NCBI RefSeq assembly: GCF_014898055.3
Contig: NW_023601104.1
Location: 46,250,699 to 46,314,698 of the forward strand
DNA from: Talpa occidentalis
Lineage: Eukaryota; Chordata; Mammalia; Eulipotyphla; Talpidae
Direction: 5' to 3'
Length of the DNA stretch: 64,000 nucleotides
How positions within the stretch are numbered: the stretch's first letter is position 1; each line of letters begins with the position of its first letter. The position numbers and the translations under genes were made by a program. The notes beneath the pieces were generated by a model, which had not been told where the DNA came from, did no database searches, and worked only from the letters and a program-made list of their open reading frames with translations. This document shows positions 12,953-24,579 of this stretch, one piece after another.

Positions 12953-13222
12953 GGGCCTCCCTGGTGGCACAAGGGGTTAAGACACAGCACTATGAAGCTA
13001 TCCACAGCCTCTGCAGCACAAGTTCAATCCCCGGCCAGGGAGGTGACCCACAGGGTGCAGCAGACCTCTCCTGTCTTGCTTGCTGCTCCCCTCAGCAGTG
13101 TATTTCAGTCAATCTGCCTGTTCTATTCCTCACTCTATCTCTGGTGAAACCTCTCACCCCCCACACACCTCTTGCCTGTACCCCAGTTCTTGTATGCATA
13201 AAAAAATCTTTTTTTTTAAAAA
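12953..13222 (+). mobile_element. tRNA-derived SINE, old type, inside L1
   Basis: Old subfamily: the head reads GGCACAAGGGGTTAAGACAC instead of the young CGCAGCGGTTGAGCGC, and the tail contains CTTGTATGCATAAAAAAATC. It interrupts the L1 of 12096-15010, so it is younger than that insertion. Overlapping open frames of 80 and 115 codons here are artefacts. No clear TSD could be found by eye. Confidence 0.85.
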
Positions 13223-14455
13223 TGAAATATAATCAGGAGCCCAGAAATAAGTCCACACTTGCAGGCACAGTTAATCTATGACAAAAGACCCAAGAGTATA
13301 TTGGAGAAAGGAAAAAAAGTATTGGAGAAAGGAAAGTCTCTTCAACAAGTGGTGTTGGGAAAACTAGATAGCCATATGCAAAACAATTAAACCAGACTAA
13401 TATGTCGCACCATATTAAAAAAATTAACTAAAAATGGATTAAAGATCTATATATATAAGACCCGAAACCATAAGCTGCTTAGAAGAAAACATAGGCAAAA
13501 CATTGTCTTCAGTGATGTTTTGAGAGACTCCAACAGCAAGGAAAACAAAAGCAAAAATACACAAATGGGACAACATCAAGCTAAAAGAAAAACTTCTGCA
13601 GAATGAGAGAAACTGTCATTACAATTAAAAGACACCCCACTGAATAGGAGAAAATATTTATCCATCAAACATCTAAGAAATGACTAATACCAAATAGCTA
13701 CCAAGAACTCATCCAACTCAATAACCAGACAAACCAATTAAGAGATGGACAGTAGAGCTAAACACTTTTCCAAAGAAGACAACAGATGACTGACCAGCAA
13801 GCACATGAAAAAATGTTCATCATAATTTATAAGGGAAATGCAAACCAAAATCACAATAAGATACCACATCACATCTGTGAGAATGACCCACATCAAAATG
13901 ACCAGACGCAAGTGTTGGCAAGAATGTGGTGATAAAGGCACTCTCCTACACTGTTGGTGGGAATGTAGGCTGGTCCAGCCCTATGAAAATATTATGGAGG
14001 TTCTCAAAATATTAAAATTAGATCTACCATAAAATTCAGCAATTCTATTCCTAGGTATATACCCAAAGAATGCAAAAACACTAATCTGAAGGGATATATG
14101 CACTCCTAAGTTCATTGTAGCAGTATTTACAATACCAAATTCTTGGAACAACTAAGAGTTGAAGGGCAGATGAGTGGATTGAAAAGATGCACTAAATCGT
14201 AACAATGGAATACTATTTTTTTTTTTATAAAAGAAGATGAACTCTTGCCATTTGCAACAATATGGATGGAACTGATGGAGAATATGCTAAGAGAAATAAA
14301 CTAGAATATGAAAGGCAAATAATGGACGATTTCTCTTATATGTGGAACACAGAGAAACAAAACAAAGGGTCAGAAAAAAGCCAACCATATAAAGTACTGT
14401 GTGCTAACTGATTATACCAGTGGGTCAAGATACCACATTAAAAAATAAATCAATA

Positions 14456-14736
14456 GGGCCTCCCCTGGTTGCACAGCAGTTGAGCGCTGGGCTGTGAAGC
14501 CGCCTGCATCCTCTGCAGCACCGGTTTGATCCCTGGCCACCGGCGAGGGTCCCATATGGCACGACAGACCTCTCCGGCCACGCCCACTGCTCCGTCAGCA
14601 GTGTGCTTCATCAGTCTGCCTGTTCTGTTCCCCGCTCTGGCTCTGGTGAATTATCTCACCCTCCTGTGCTTCTGACTATATAAATTTACAGTAAATATAA
14701 ATTTACAGTGCTTGTATAAATAAATAAATCTTTAAA
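14456..14736 (+). mobile_element. tRNA-derived SINE, intermediate type, inside L1
   Basis: Starts GGGCCTCCCCTGGTTGCAC and ends in TAAATAAATAAATCTTT plus As. A perfect 15 bp TSD, AAAAATAAATCAATA, flanks it at 14441-14455 and 14737-14751. Near 14675-14708 a 16-17 bp segment containing ATAAATTTACAGT is duplicated in tandem, a private change within this copy. Confidence 0.92.
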
Positions 14737-15024
14737 AAAAATAAATCAATAAAAAAATAACATTTAAAAAAGCCAAACCAAAAACAAACTTTAAAAATAT
14801 GACTGCAAAATTGAGAATATCAGAGTGGGGCAGGAAAGGTGGAGAGTAAATAGGCAAGTAGGATCCAGTAGACTGTGGTGGAGACTATGCATGGCTTATT
14901 GGTGGGTATGGTGTGGTAATTTACATCTGCAGAGATAGAACCTACACCCTTGAATCACATACAGTGTTGTAAACCAATGTCTCCTCAATTAAAAAAAAAA
15001 ATCAAAAAGGAAATATGGCTTTTA

Positions 15025-15610
15025 GATTATAGTCTGCGTTGGACTGTCCAAAGGCTTTATGTGATTTGATTGGTGTAGGTTAGTCACTAAGCAAAATAGC
15101 ATATTTGGAAGTGAGAATTCAGTTAATTCTCAATCAATTAAAACATTTTACTGACCTTGAATATATTGTAAAATACTAACTACAGTGGTAAATGAACACA
15201 GACATTTTTTAGGAGATGAATTCTTTTATCTATGTATGTCTTAGACTTCTGTTAAATGAGAACACAAAAAAGAATATGCAAAAATAGTATGTTTTCATTT
15301 ACTGACAATGGTCTGCTTGTCCCATGGTTAAAATGTGAAAAATTCAATTATCTGATATTGTTATCTGTATTAATATCTATATATCTGTGTGTCTACATGT
15401 AGTTCTAAATCTATGTCTTCTGATGTTTGGGACACATTTGCCTAGTTTTAGCTCTTTGACTTTTCTGTGTTGTCAATGACTAGTGTATCAGTACTAATTC
15501 AATCAAATGAGAATATGTGATTGTTACCAATGCAAATAAGGTAATGAATATAAATTTACAATACCAGAATAGAATAAGTCATTAAAATTTAGACCAAATA
15601 TCTCTGCCTT
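15025..15610. other. AT-rich unassigned DNA
   Basis: Spacer between two L1 insertions. No gene or named repeat seen. Confidence 0.5.
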
Positions 15611-15629
15611 TTAAAACTCATGGATTTTT

Positions 15630-15911
15630 TTTTAATTTAAATTTTATTTTTATATTCCCCATACAATTGTAACCCCCTTATTTTGACCCCAATCACTCCT
15701 TTCCCCGCCCCCCACCCCCCATAGAGAGTCTCTGGTTCATAGTTGTTTGTTGATTTTGATTTTTACTTTCTTATAGTTATTCTTTTTCCTGGTCTCTTAT
15801 TTAAGTTTTCTAGATTCCTGTTATGAGTGAGACCATCCGGTATTTTTCTTTTTCTTTCTGGCTTATTTCACTGAGCGTGATCCCTTCCAGCTCCATCCAG
15901 TAACATGATTG
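15630..15911 (-). mobile_element. L1 3' end, inserted in another L1's tail
   Basis: Minus-strand L1 3' terminus: T-run, C-rich 3' UTR (CCCCGCCCCCCACCCCCC) and the last part of ORF2, truncated near 15911. It abuts directly the T-run of the L1 at 15912-16637, with no unique DNA between. The pair shares one outer TSD. This fits a second, 5'-truncated L1 landing in the A-tail of the first. Confidence 0.8.
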
Positions 15912-16637
15912 TTTTTTTTTTAATTAACAATAAATTTTATTTTTATATTCCCCATACAATTTCAACCCCCCCATTCTGACCCCAGTCCCTCCCCTCCTGC
16001 CCCCCACCCCCAAAAAGTGTCTCTGGTTCATAGTTTTTTGTTGATTTTGATTTTCACTTTCTTACAGTTATTCATTTTCCTGGTCCCTTATTTAAGTTTT
16101 CTAGATTCCTGCTATGAGTGAGACCATCCAGTATTTTTCTTTTTCTTTCTGGCTTATTTCGCTGAGCATGATCCCTTCCAGCGCCATCCATGTTGCTGCA
16201 AATTGCATGTGTTTATCTTTTTTGAATGCTGAGTAATATTCCATGGTATATATGTACCACATCTTCTTGATCCAGTCATCTATTTTTGGGCATTTGGGCT
16301 GTTTCCAAAAATTAGCTATTGTAAATAGTGCTGCTATAAACATAGGGGTGCAGGTGCTCTTTGGAATGGATGTTTCTGTGTCCTTTGGGTAAATACCTAG
16401 CAGTGGAATTGCTGGATCATATGGAAGCTCTATGTTTAGTAGGTCCAGAAATCTCCACACAGCTCTCCATAGTGGTTGGACCAGTTTGCACTCCCACCAA
16501 CAGTGCAGGAGAGTTCCTTTTTCTCCACACCCTCACCAGCATTTGTTGTTGCTAGTATTTTTAATATGTGCCATTCTCACTGGTGTAAGATGATATCTCA
16601 TGGTAGTTTTGATTTGCATTTCCCTGATTACAAGTGA
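15912..16637 (-). mobile_element. 5'-truncated L1, 3' UTR plus ORF2 C-terminus
   Basis: Minus-strand L1 with T-run at 15912-15921, C-rich 3' UTR, and about 0.5 kb of ORF2, truncated at 16637. It is well preserved and close in sequence to its tandem partner at 15630-15911 and to 58530-58650, so it belongs to a younger L1 lineage. The 19 bp TSD TTAAAACTCATGGATTTTT occurs at 15611-15629 and 16638-16656, outside the tandem pair. Confidence 0.88.
16101..16460 (-). pseudogene. L1 ORF2 C-terminal open frame
   Basis: A 119-codon open frame encoding the carboxy end of LINE-1 ORF2p: [15 protein letters not shown] near residues 14-28, the WIKKMWYIYTMEYYSAFKK block near 63-81, and the terminal MVSLIAGI followed by TAG at 16101-16103. 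The frame is intact to the natural stop but is only the end of a ~1,250-residue protein, because the element is 5'-truncated. It is not an independent gene. The open frame suggests a young insertion. Confidence 0.92.
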
Positions 16638-16659
16638 TTAAAACTCATGGATTTTTAAA

Positions 16660-17296
16660 TCTTTTAAATTTCAAAATTTTTGTATTTCTGGGTATTAATC
16701 CAAAGAAAACAAAAACACTAATTCAGAAAGATACATGCACCTCTATGTTCGCTACATTATTTGAAAGTACATATGCATCCCTGTGTGCACTGCAGCATTA
16801 TGATTATGCATGATTGCCAAGATATAGAAACAACCTAAGGGTCCATTGACTGATGACTGCATAAAGAAGAGTGGTAGAGTATGAAGGTGTACACACACAC
16901 ATGCACATATATACATACCATGTACCTACATATGGAATACTACTCAACTATTAAAAAAAAGATGAAATCTTGCCATTTGCAACAATGTGGATGACTCTGA
17001 GAGGATTATGACAGAAAAATAAGTCAGATGGAGGAAGACAAATACCATATGATTTCACTCACATGTAGCATATAAAGAAACAAAACAAACACAAACTTTT
17101 AGAGACAGAGAAGAGATGGATGGTAACCAGAGGGAAGGGGATTAAGGGTTGCATCAAACAAATATATAGGGTATGTTGATGGATGGAAACTAGACTTCTG
17201 GTGGTGATTATGATATAGAATATACAGATGTCAAAATATAATGTTCTACACCTGAAACATATGTTATATGCCAATGCCACCTCACTAAAAAGTTAT
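16660..17296 (+). mobile_element. Old L1 3' end
   Basis: Plus-strand, diverged L1 running from the ORF2 C-terminal region (TTTCTGGGTATTAATCCAAAG) through TGGAATACTACTCAACTATT to a 3' end resembling 'TGTTCTACACCTGAAACATATGTTATATG'. Flanking copies of AAAACTCATG near 16640-16656 and at 17300-17310 look like its TSD. This is the same sequence that the younger L1 pair next door used. Confidence 0.75.
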
Positions 17297-17479
17297 TTAA
17301 AAACTCATGTATTTTAAAATGCATGTCCTACATTTCTTAATATAGAAAAATTTATAGACTTTTAAGGAGCTAACAGATTACATAGGTCTTTTGGTTAACT
17401 TTACATTGTCTAATAAACTGCTTGACTATGAACAAAGAAAAAAATAGAATTAATATTTATACCTTGTGTGATTGTTCAT

Positions 17480-17585
17480 ATATGCTCATTTATTATGAGA
17501 ATTGATAAATGTATGCATACACACCGATACCTAGCTTAGTATCTGATACGTAATCAGCATTCAATATATATTTGCTAACTTAATC
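17480..17585 (+). mobile_element. MIR SINE 3' relic
   Basis: The sequence around GAGAATTGATAAATGTATGC, CCTAGCTTAGTATCTGATACGT and CATTCAATATATATTTGCTA follows the order of the MIR 3' half ('AATACATGTAAAGCGCTTAG..CAGTGCCTGGCACATAG..CTCAATAAATGTTAGCTATT') with heavy divergence. Confidence 0.5.
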
Positions 17586-17592
17586 AAAGGCA

Positions 17593-17615
17593 TGTGTGTG
17601 TGTGTGTGTGTGTGT
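17593..17615. repeat. (TG)n microsatellite
   Basis: About eleven uninterrupted TG units. A simple repeat just downstream of the MIR tail. Confidence 0.95.
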
Positions 17616-18649
17616 ATCTATAGTTAAATGTATACTTCATAAATTTACAGCCAATTTTTAGATACTCATATCAGGGAGCCTATCTATAAGTTACTTTTTG
17701 GACCTTAAAAATCTTACACATGCATACTATTAATGGTCTACTAGAACATAAGGAACGTTTATAATATTTCTCATTTGTAATCATTAATTTTATTGATAAA
17801 AATCTTCATCCAGAGAGCTAATATGGCATTCTACTTGGGACACTTACTCCCTATTTCCTGACTCTAAAACTAGTGTGATGCTCCAGCACATCCATTTGAC
17901 TTACTGTTAATTTGGGTTACTTAAAAGGTAATCAATGTGTTTTAATTCCAAAGACTGGGTTTCCTGAAAAAAAAAAAATCAATAAAAAATATCATTTTCA
18001 GTGCCATTTAATTTACATGATTTGACTTTCCAGCTATTCTACAGTTATGTTTTGTTTTTATTCAATGGATTGAATGCTATGTTTTGTTTTCAACAGATGT
18101 GACTTTGAGTGCACTGGAGAACAATTTATGCATTTGGTTCAGAATTTTAAATGAACATTCCATCTAATGATTTGCCCAGTATAAGCAGTCACTTTAAAAA
18201 GTGGCATTGAAAGCAAGAAAAATTACTTAAAGGATCAGTTACATCTAAAATGATGAAATCAATAACAATATTTTCTCTGGGATTCTTTCTCTCTGATAAG
18301 CAAAATCTTTGCTTAAAAGCCGCATTAAAATTTAATCACAATCTGTGTGCTTTAGCAATTGATAATTTCTGGACAGCTGTCTTCTGCTTTGTTTAAGTCT
18401 TGTGTTCCTTCTGTTTAAGTTATGCCTTTTAATAGCTGGATTAAGTACATTTGGTTTAAAAATATATCACGAGAATATGTTCATATTTTATCTTCCAACA
18501 GTGGATTAATGTTTCATATTACTTTGAACTAATGTTAAAACTTGCTAATACCCCAGGGTAGTGTAACCACTGGAAAAATAGTATTTTTTTTCCAATTTTA
18601 TGTAGGTAGATAACATTTTGTGCTAATGCTATTCAAATAAGTTCTTTAA

Positions 18650-18775
18650 CTTTAGATTGTGAGCTGGAGTCACATCTAGTTCATCTTTATTTACCTGGTT
18701 CCTGGTATTTTATCTGTGACATATATAATAATGAAAATATTTGTGTTCAGTGATTTAATAAACAATCCTTAAGGA
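18650..18775 (+). mobile_element. L2-like LINE 3' end
   Basis: TAGATTGTGAGCTGGAG, TCATCTTTATTTACCTGG, CCTGGTATTTTATCTGTGACATA and an AATAAA near the end follow the order of the L2 3' terminus, strongly diverged. It is a fragment of an ancient inactive LINE. Confidence 0.45.
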
Positions 18776-19486
18776 TATTTTCTTGTATACTTTTAAAAAT
18801 TCTTAAATTAGCTTTAAGAATCATGTCAGCTATGGCAATTGAATAAGTGTGTGACATGCTCACTATTTAAAGGGATAGAAAATAATTTTTAAAGTGCCCC
18901 TTCATCTTTTCGCACAGATTAGGTAACAGGCAATTCAGCAATTACTGCTGCTTTATAGTCTTCCCACTCTGTGTGTTTTAGAAGGAGAGAATAAAAAAAA
19001 GATTATCTTTCAAAGTCCTTTTGATTGTATCCCTATTCCCCAATCACCTAACATAACTGCCTAATTGGAGTGATAATGTCATATTTATTATAGGATGACT
19101 ATTTAAAATATCTTCAATGTTAGGCTATACATTTAACTTAAAAAGACTAAAATAGCTAATACATTGATTATATTATAATGCTTTGTGATAATATAGCTTT
19201 TATTATGTTATTTTAATGTACTCAACCAAATCAATAAGGTTAACTGCATTTACCAGCATGAGGACCAATAAAATATGTACCTATTCAATAGCATAATTTA
19301 CAAACTGCTATTTACTTTTATCTTTACATCAGATGCTAATTAATTAAATACTTCTGCTGAAACTAATAAATAAGTAATAATTAGATAAACACATTGCAAA
19401 AACATAATTCAAAAGAAGCAGATTGAAGTGGCTTGGGAATATAAGTAGCCATATAGTATGTCAATTAAGAGAAAAACTGAAATATT

Positions 19487-19549
19487 CCAAATATGTCCAC
19501 AATATGTCCAAATATGTCTGCAATATGTCCAAATATATGCACAATATTG
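19487..19549. repeat. 3 x 21 bp tandem repeat
   Basis: Three successive 21 bp units, the first being CCAAATATGTCCACAATATGT, at 19487-19507, 19508-19528 and 19529-19549. The second differs at two positions and the third is more diverged. Because 21 is a multiple of three, a chance open frame across it shows a seven-residue periodicity, which should not be taken as a protein repeat. Confidence 0.85.
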
Positions 19550-22500
19550 CAAAATTTAAAATAGTGCATATTTTAACATATAGAGAAGATGTAACAAGGA
19601 CCTTTAGGGTGGTTATCTGAAAATAAAAGATAATTGGTAATGTCGATTTGAAAGTATAATTTTACATGAAATTTAATCTATACATCAAAACATGCACTTT
19701 AGGTAACATAATTCTGATATATCTAAGTTATGGAAGGCAGGTAAATTATTCAACCACAAGTGGGTACTTGTTTCCCTTGAATAAGTTTGCTTTTAGGGGT
19801 GCAAGAGGTTATTAAAGTAAATGTATCTTTATATACTGTGGAAAGACCATGTTCACATTAATTCTCATTTTTAACATTGCATCATAAAGAAATTTAAGGA
19901 TGAAAAGAGATTTAAGAAATTTAAATACGTGTGTTAGAAAACATACAGCAAATAACAATTCATTTCCCTTGCAAATATAATCTCCATGAGTTACTAATGC
20001 CAGGTTGTTGTTATCGTTATTTGTTCATCATCTTTTTTTAGCGTTCTGTATTTCAGTGTGTTATGTTTAAATGTTCAGTAACCAAATCTGCTTTTACAAA
20101 ATAACCCTAGAAAACTATAAAAACTGAAAATTCTTCCAGGGAATTAATCTGAAGTAAAATCATTTTAACGTGCTTTTTTCCCCCAGTAATTTTCAAAAGC
20201 GTTTTTTTCTAAGATCAAATTTTGACACTATCCTTTTTTTTTCACACTATGATGTGACTCCTCCTATTATTAAACTTTATGGTTTGAAAAGTCTTTCTTA
20301 TTTTACTGCCTCCAACATACTAGGTTACTTTTTAAAGAAAAGGTGAAGATATTAGCATTCCATAAAATGCTAAAGTGACAAAGAGTTAAACTAGGAATTT
20401 CAGATGAATACACTAGCAGTTTGCCATTCTGACAGCAAAAGCCAAGCTAGTGCTTTAAAAAAATGCAAGTTTGAAAAATGCAAATGGTGTTATCCAAATA
20501 TGCAGCCATATGTCCATAATACACACATTTTTGGGGAAAAAATTTGTAAAGATTTCATCACAGAGTAGTATCTCAAAATGGTGGGGATCTTGTTTTTATA
20601 TTGTTTCTTGAAGAAAATGGTAAATTGCAGAAACTGTACTTAAAATCTGCTACATATATATTATCATAGGAAAATTCATTATTTTTAGGTTTACACAGAA
20701 ATTTGGCTCTATGTTTTAATATTCTATTTTGAGTAAGCACACTCATCCATAATACAGTCAGCACAATTGTTCAAAAGATCCAGATTTTAGTCATAAAATT
20801 TTCTACTCAGACAAGTAAAGTTTAAAACATATCCCTTCAAACAAAAAGTTAATAGCGCTCAGAACTGAAAGTCTAGGAGAGCAGGGAAAGATGTAATTAG
20901 TTTGAGTAATGTTAAACTGTGAAATTTGGATAACCTCTAAGCAACTTTGCTCTGTTGATCACAGCCTCAATAACAATGGGAGAGTGGAAGCCAAACCCAA
21001 GTGGTGAAACCTCCAACAGGAAAATATCAATTAATCTTTTTCAATAGAGTTGAAGTATGGGTAATCCTCTCATTAAATAGTTTGAACCTTTTTCCAAGTA
21101 AACAAAGGAGGGATAATGAGTGATGTGGTCTGACTTGTTTACATGGAGAATCTTCAAGAGGCTTAGGCATAACCTCTTAACACAGAGGTCTTCTTAGCCA
21201 CTGGTCACTAATTACCTTCTTTTAAAGGTATTTGTGTAAGCAAGGGGACTATGTTTTCAGACTTAACATGAGAACACCATTTAAGTGCCAATATTTTATA
21301 CTTAAGCCAATATATTAAACAGTGTCAAAATCTAGGGGATCCTTACCAACAAAACAAACAAACAAATAAAACCCTAATCAAATACATATTTCCAATATGC
21401 ATTTTATGCATTTGAGTAAATGTTCATTTCCTTACAATTGTTGTCAAAAGAGCTACTTCTTTTATAATAAATAATTCATATCTAACTGTTAAAGATAGGG
21501 CATAACTCTTGATTGAACTATTCTAGCACCCTCAGACCTCCAATTGCTGTGAAAATTGTTGGTTGGAAGGGAAAAAGAAGACTGGAATTAACATCTGTTG
21601 TGTCATCTGCCAACCAGTTTGCCCTTGATATTTAAGCAGTTTAAAAGTAAATATGTTCTTTAGTCCACTTGTCACCATACAAGTGTCATTTAAAAATTGA
21701 TCCTTTAAAATTTCTGCTTGATACAAATGTCACACTTTTAATGTATCAGGTATACATCTATAGTGGACTTAATGGAAAAGAATTTTACCATGATTTCTAA
21801 CCGAAGTCCACATTTCTTACCATGTTTATGCATAATATCAGTATATCAGTGAACTTACTGTAACTAAATATATATGAATTAAATGAATATCAGTAACTTT
21901 AATATCTGCAACAGCAGTGCTATAATTTCTAAATTATAGTCTGAGTAAGATGTTAGAATTATTAAATTCATTAGCACAAAAACTCATAAAGAGGTGGTGA
22001 AAGTTATGAATAAGAAACAGAGACATGAAATTCTTAAACAAATCTATCTCTAGCAAAATGTTTTTTGTGTTTGTTTTTTGCTAGCAACTCTTCAACAACT
22101 CACACTGACAGCGATATTTTGATATTCTTTCTGGAAGTGTAATAGTTTTACATGAAGAGTTTGATACCAAAAGAAAATTTACATTTTCATATCTATGATG
22201 TCATTGACTTCTGCTGTCTTTTTATCTTCAAATGTGTTATTTATTTAGATGTAAAATTTCATTTTTAAGATAATATTACCAATAAGCCATGAGGACATAG
22301 AGTTTATAATCTTAGGAATTCTTATAAATCTGTGATACTTTTGACTCTAAAACTTTGGAATGGAAAAATTTAGAATAAAGTTGAAAGAAGACTATGGCTT
22401 TGTTTTAGCAATAGCTCATCTTGGAAAAAACATTGGGTTTTAGTATCAGAAATTTATTTGTGATTCCATTTTAATGTGCCCTATAAAGTTTGAAAAATAC

Positions 22501-22749
22501 TGTAAAATTTTGTAATGTAAATATAGCTAATTATGTGTCAATGGATAAGTTCTTTAATTGAAGTTTCTATATCTTACAAATTAGGGGAATTTTATTAAAC
22601 TACTTTAAGAACCAGTTCAGCTCTATGATATGTGATTCTGGTACAGTGTTAAGAATCAAGATTTCACTTATTTTTATTTATTTTAGTGTATTCCAGCAAT
22701 TTCTTCATGCTGATAAAAAACATGTGTTGTAATAATAAAACTTTAGACA

Positions 22750-22860
22750 AAATTATATACATATATACACATGTTTATATGTCACATATGTATATATATT
22801 TATATAGTATATAGATATGTGTATTTATATAAAATAATTAAATATATATGAATAAATACA
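22750..22860. repeat. AT-rich low-complexity (TA/TG) tract
   Basis: Mixed ATAT, ACAT and GTAT steps, imperfect. It looks like a decayed TA/CA microsatellite. Confidence 0.7.
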
Positions 22861-23787
22861 TGAAAAATTTTCCATTTGATAATGCAGTAACTAGAAAAAA
22901 ATGGAATTACTTTTTAGAAAATTTGGACATTTTAAATGTTTTGCCCTTATAATCTTATGGTTAAAAGTTAAGAAAACAATAACTTATTTGTAGTGACACC
23001 AAAAGCTTGTTTTGTGTAGGATACGTTAGTCAAAGTTTACTTTGTTATGCTTGTGTGGTTGATGAAGTTCCACAACATCAAAACACAAAAAAAATCATAC
23101 TTATTAAAATCACACACAAAATATCCTCTTGCCCTTATGCTTGTTTATTTTTCCAAGTTTCTATTTGTTAGAGATTGTCTATTATTGGAAAATTAATTTA
23201 GAGATGCATTTACACCTACACAGTCACCATTTGATTTCCAGATACTTGTGGAATAGCTCACTGTTGGTTAAATGAGAGATATATTGGCCAATTAGCATGC
23301 AGTTGAATTTAGTTGATTTACATATATCTATCTATTACTAGAAGCTATTTTCTATGCTACTCAAAATGTTATTTGGTTAGATTTTATAAGTATTAGTGAT
23401 GGTTATAATTAAAAAATACTATCATACAAATAGAAATACTGCTTAATCTTTTAAATCACATGTTCCTTTAGTTAATTGTGTTTCTTTAGAACTTATGAGA
23501 CCTCAAAGAATATCAGTAACTTTGTCTGCCTGCTTTTTGCAACAGTATTATTCCAGAGTTATATATTATTCATATAAAACAAAGAAGGTATTTAGTACAT
23601 TTGTTACATGAATAAATGAAAAATCATGAATTTTCAAGACATACTTATTTGTAATTGTTACCATGACCTGATGACTAACTAGGGGCATTTTTATCTTCTA
23701 TTTATAATTCAGAAGACAGATTCACAGTCCTCAGAAGAATCTCATGGTGTTCACCAAATCCACTTCACCCCTGACATTCTTTTTAAA

Positions 23788-24046
23788 AAAATAAATATTT
23801 ATTTTTATTTATTTATGCATATAAGAACTAGGGTGTAGGCCGGAGATGCAGAGGGTGAGAGGATTCACCAGAGACAGAATAGGAAGCAAAACAGGTAGAT
23901 CTACTAAGATACACTGCTGAGGGGAGCAGCGAGCAAGACAGGAGAGTTCTGCTGTGCCATATGTGGGTTAGCTCCCTGGCTGGGATGGAACTCAAGCTAT
24001 CACGGTGATAGCACTGAGACTTAAATCTTGGACCAATAGGAAGGCC
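23788..24046 (-). mobile_element. tRNA-derived SINE, old type
   Basis: Reverse-complement copy: A-tail seen as T-rich TATTTTTATTTATTTATGC on the left, the ACACTGCTGAGGGGAGCAGC body motif, and a decayed head ending near AAGGCCCTCC. It is one of the most diverged copies. No convincing TSD. Confidence 0.85.
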
Positions 24047-24491
24047 CTCCCACACTCTTGAATACAATATTTTTACCTTTTAATTAATACATGTGATATA
24101 AAACCAAAAATTACATGGGTTCCCTGACTAACTCTCATTTTCTCAGAATAAAAAAAACAAACTACATTTTGCATATTATTAATAGGCACGATCTTACTGG
24201 AAAATAGAATTAGACCTTTTGCTTTAAGACAGATAATATCATTCAAAGCATGATGAGTGTGTCAAAATAGCAGAAAATCATTCATTGATCTGAGTAAAGT
24301 TATTATGAATTGCTTTTCCACTATCACCTCACACATACCTACAGTGAACAGCTTAACCTAAACATTAGCCAGTAAGGCAGGGAGGCTGTCATAACACTAT
24401 GGAGAAAAGATGAAGGATTGGTTTATACAGAGAAACAAGCTCAGTAAGTAGTTGCCTCAAGAATATCAGTTGAAGACAAACACCAATACTG

Positions 24492-24579
24492 TCCCTGATT
24501 TTGTCATAATCAATCTCCTACGCAACTTTGTCATAATCAATCCCTGATTTTGTCATAATCAATCTCCTATGCAACTTTG
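24492..24579. repeat. Tandem duplication, 49 bp period
   Basis: TCCCTGATTTTGTCATAATC begins at 24492 and again at 24541. The second copy matches for about 39 bp with a single C/T difference (CTACGC versus CTATGC). A shorter copy of GTCATAATCAATC bridges them. A recent local duplication. Confidence 0.88.

Larger units (their letters stand above)
12096..15010 (+). mobile_element. 5'-truncated L1 with two SINEs inside
   Basis: Plus-strand L1 starting in the ORF2 reverse-transcriptase region and running through the ORF2 C-terminus into a 3' UTR and A-tail at about 14990-15002. Recognisable stretches include the RT block around 12350-12500, the region around 13330-13990 before the ORF2 end, and AATGGAATACTATT near 14205. 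SINEs at 12953-13222 and 14456-14736 interrupt it. An imperfect TSD, AAATA(A)TGGCTTTTA, occurs at 12081-12095 and 15011-15024, which fixes the boundaries. Many stops and frameshifts make it dead. Confidence 0.85.
17321..18640. other. AT-rich DNA with MIR tail and (TG)n
   Basis: No gene seen. It includes a MIR 3' part (about 17480-17585) and a (TG)n microsatellite. The remainder is unassigned. Confidence 0.5.
18776..23760. other. AT-rich unassigned DNA
   Basis: About 5 kb with no gene and no repeat I can name, apart from a 3 x 21 bp tandem repeat (19487-19549) and an alternating-AT stretch around 22750-22850. Open frames here are short and poor in sequence complexity. Confidence 0.5.

Noticed and set aside
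19487..19549. CRISPR-like short repeat array
   Set aside because: Three contiguous 21 bp units with no spacers, in mammalian AT-rich DNA. A simple tandem repeat.
19423..19620. Protein with seven-residue repeats
   Set aside because: The periodicity comes from the 21 bp DNA tandem repeat read in frame.
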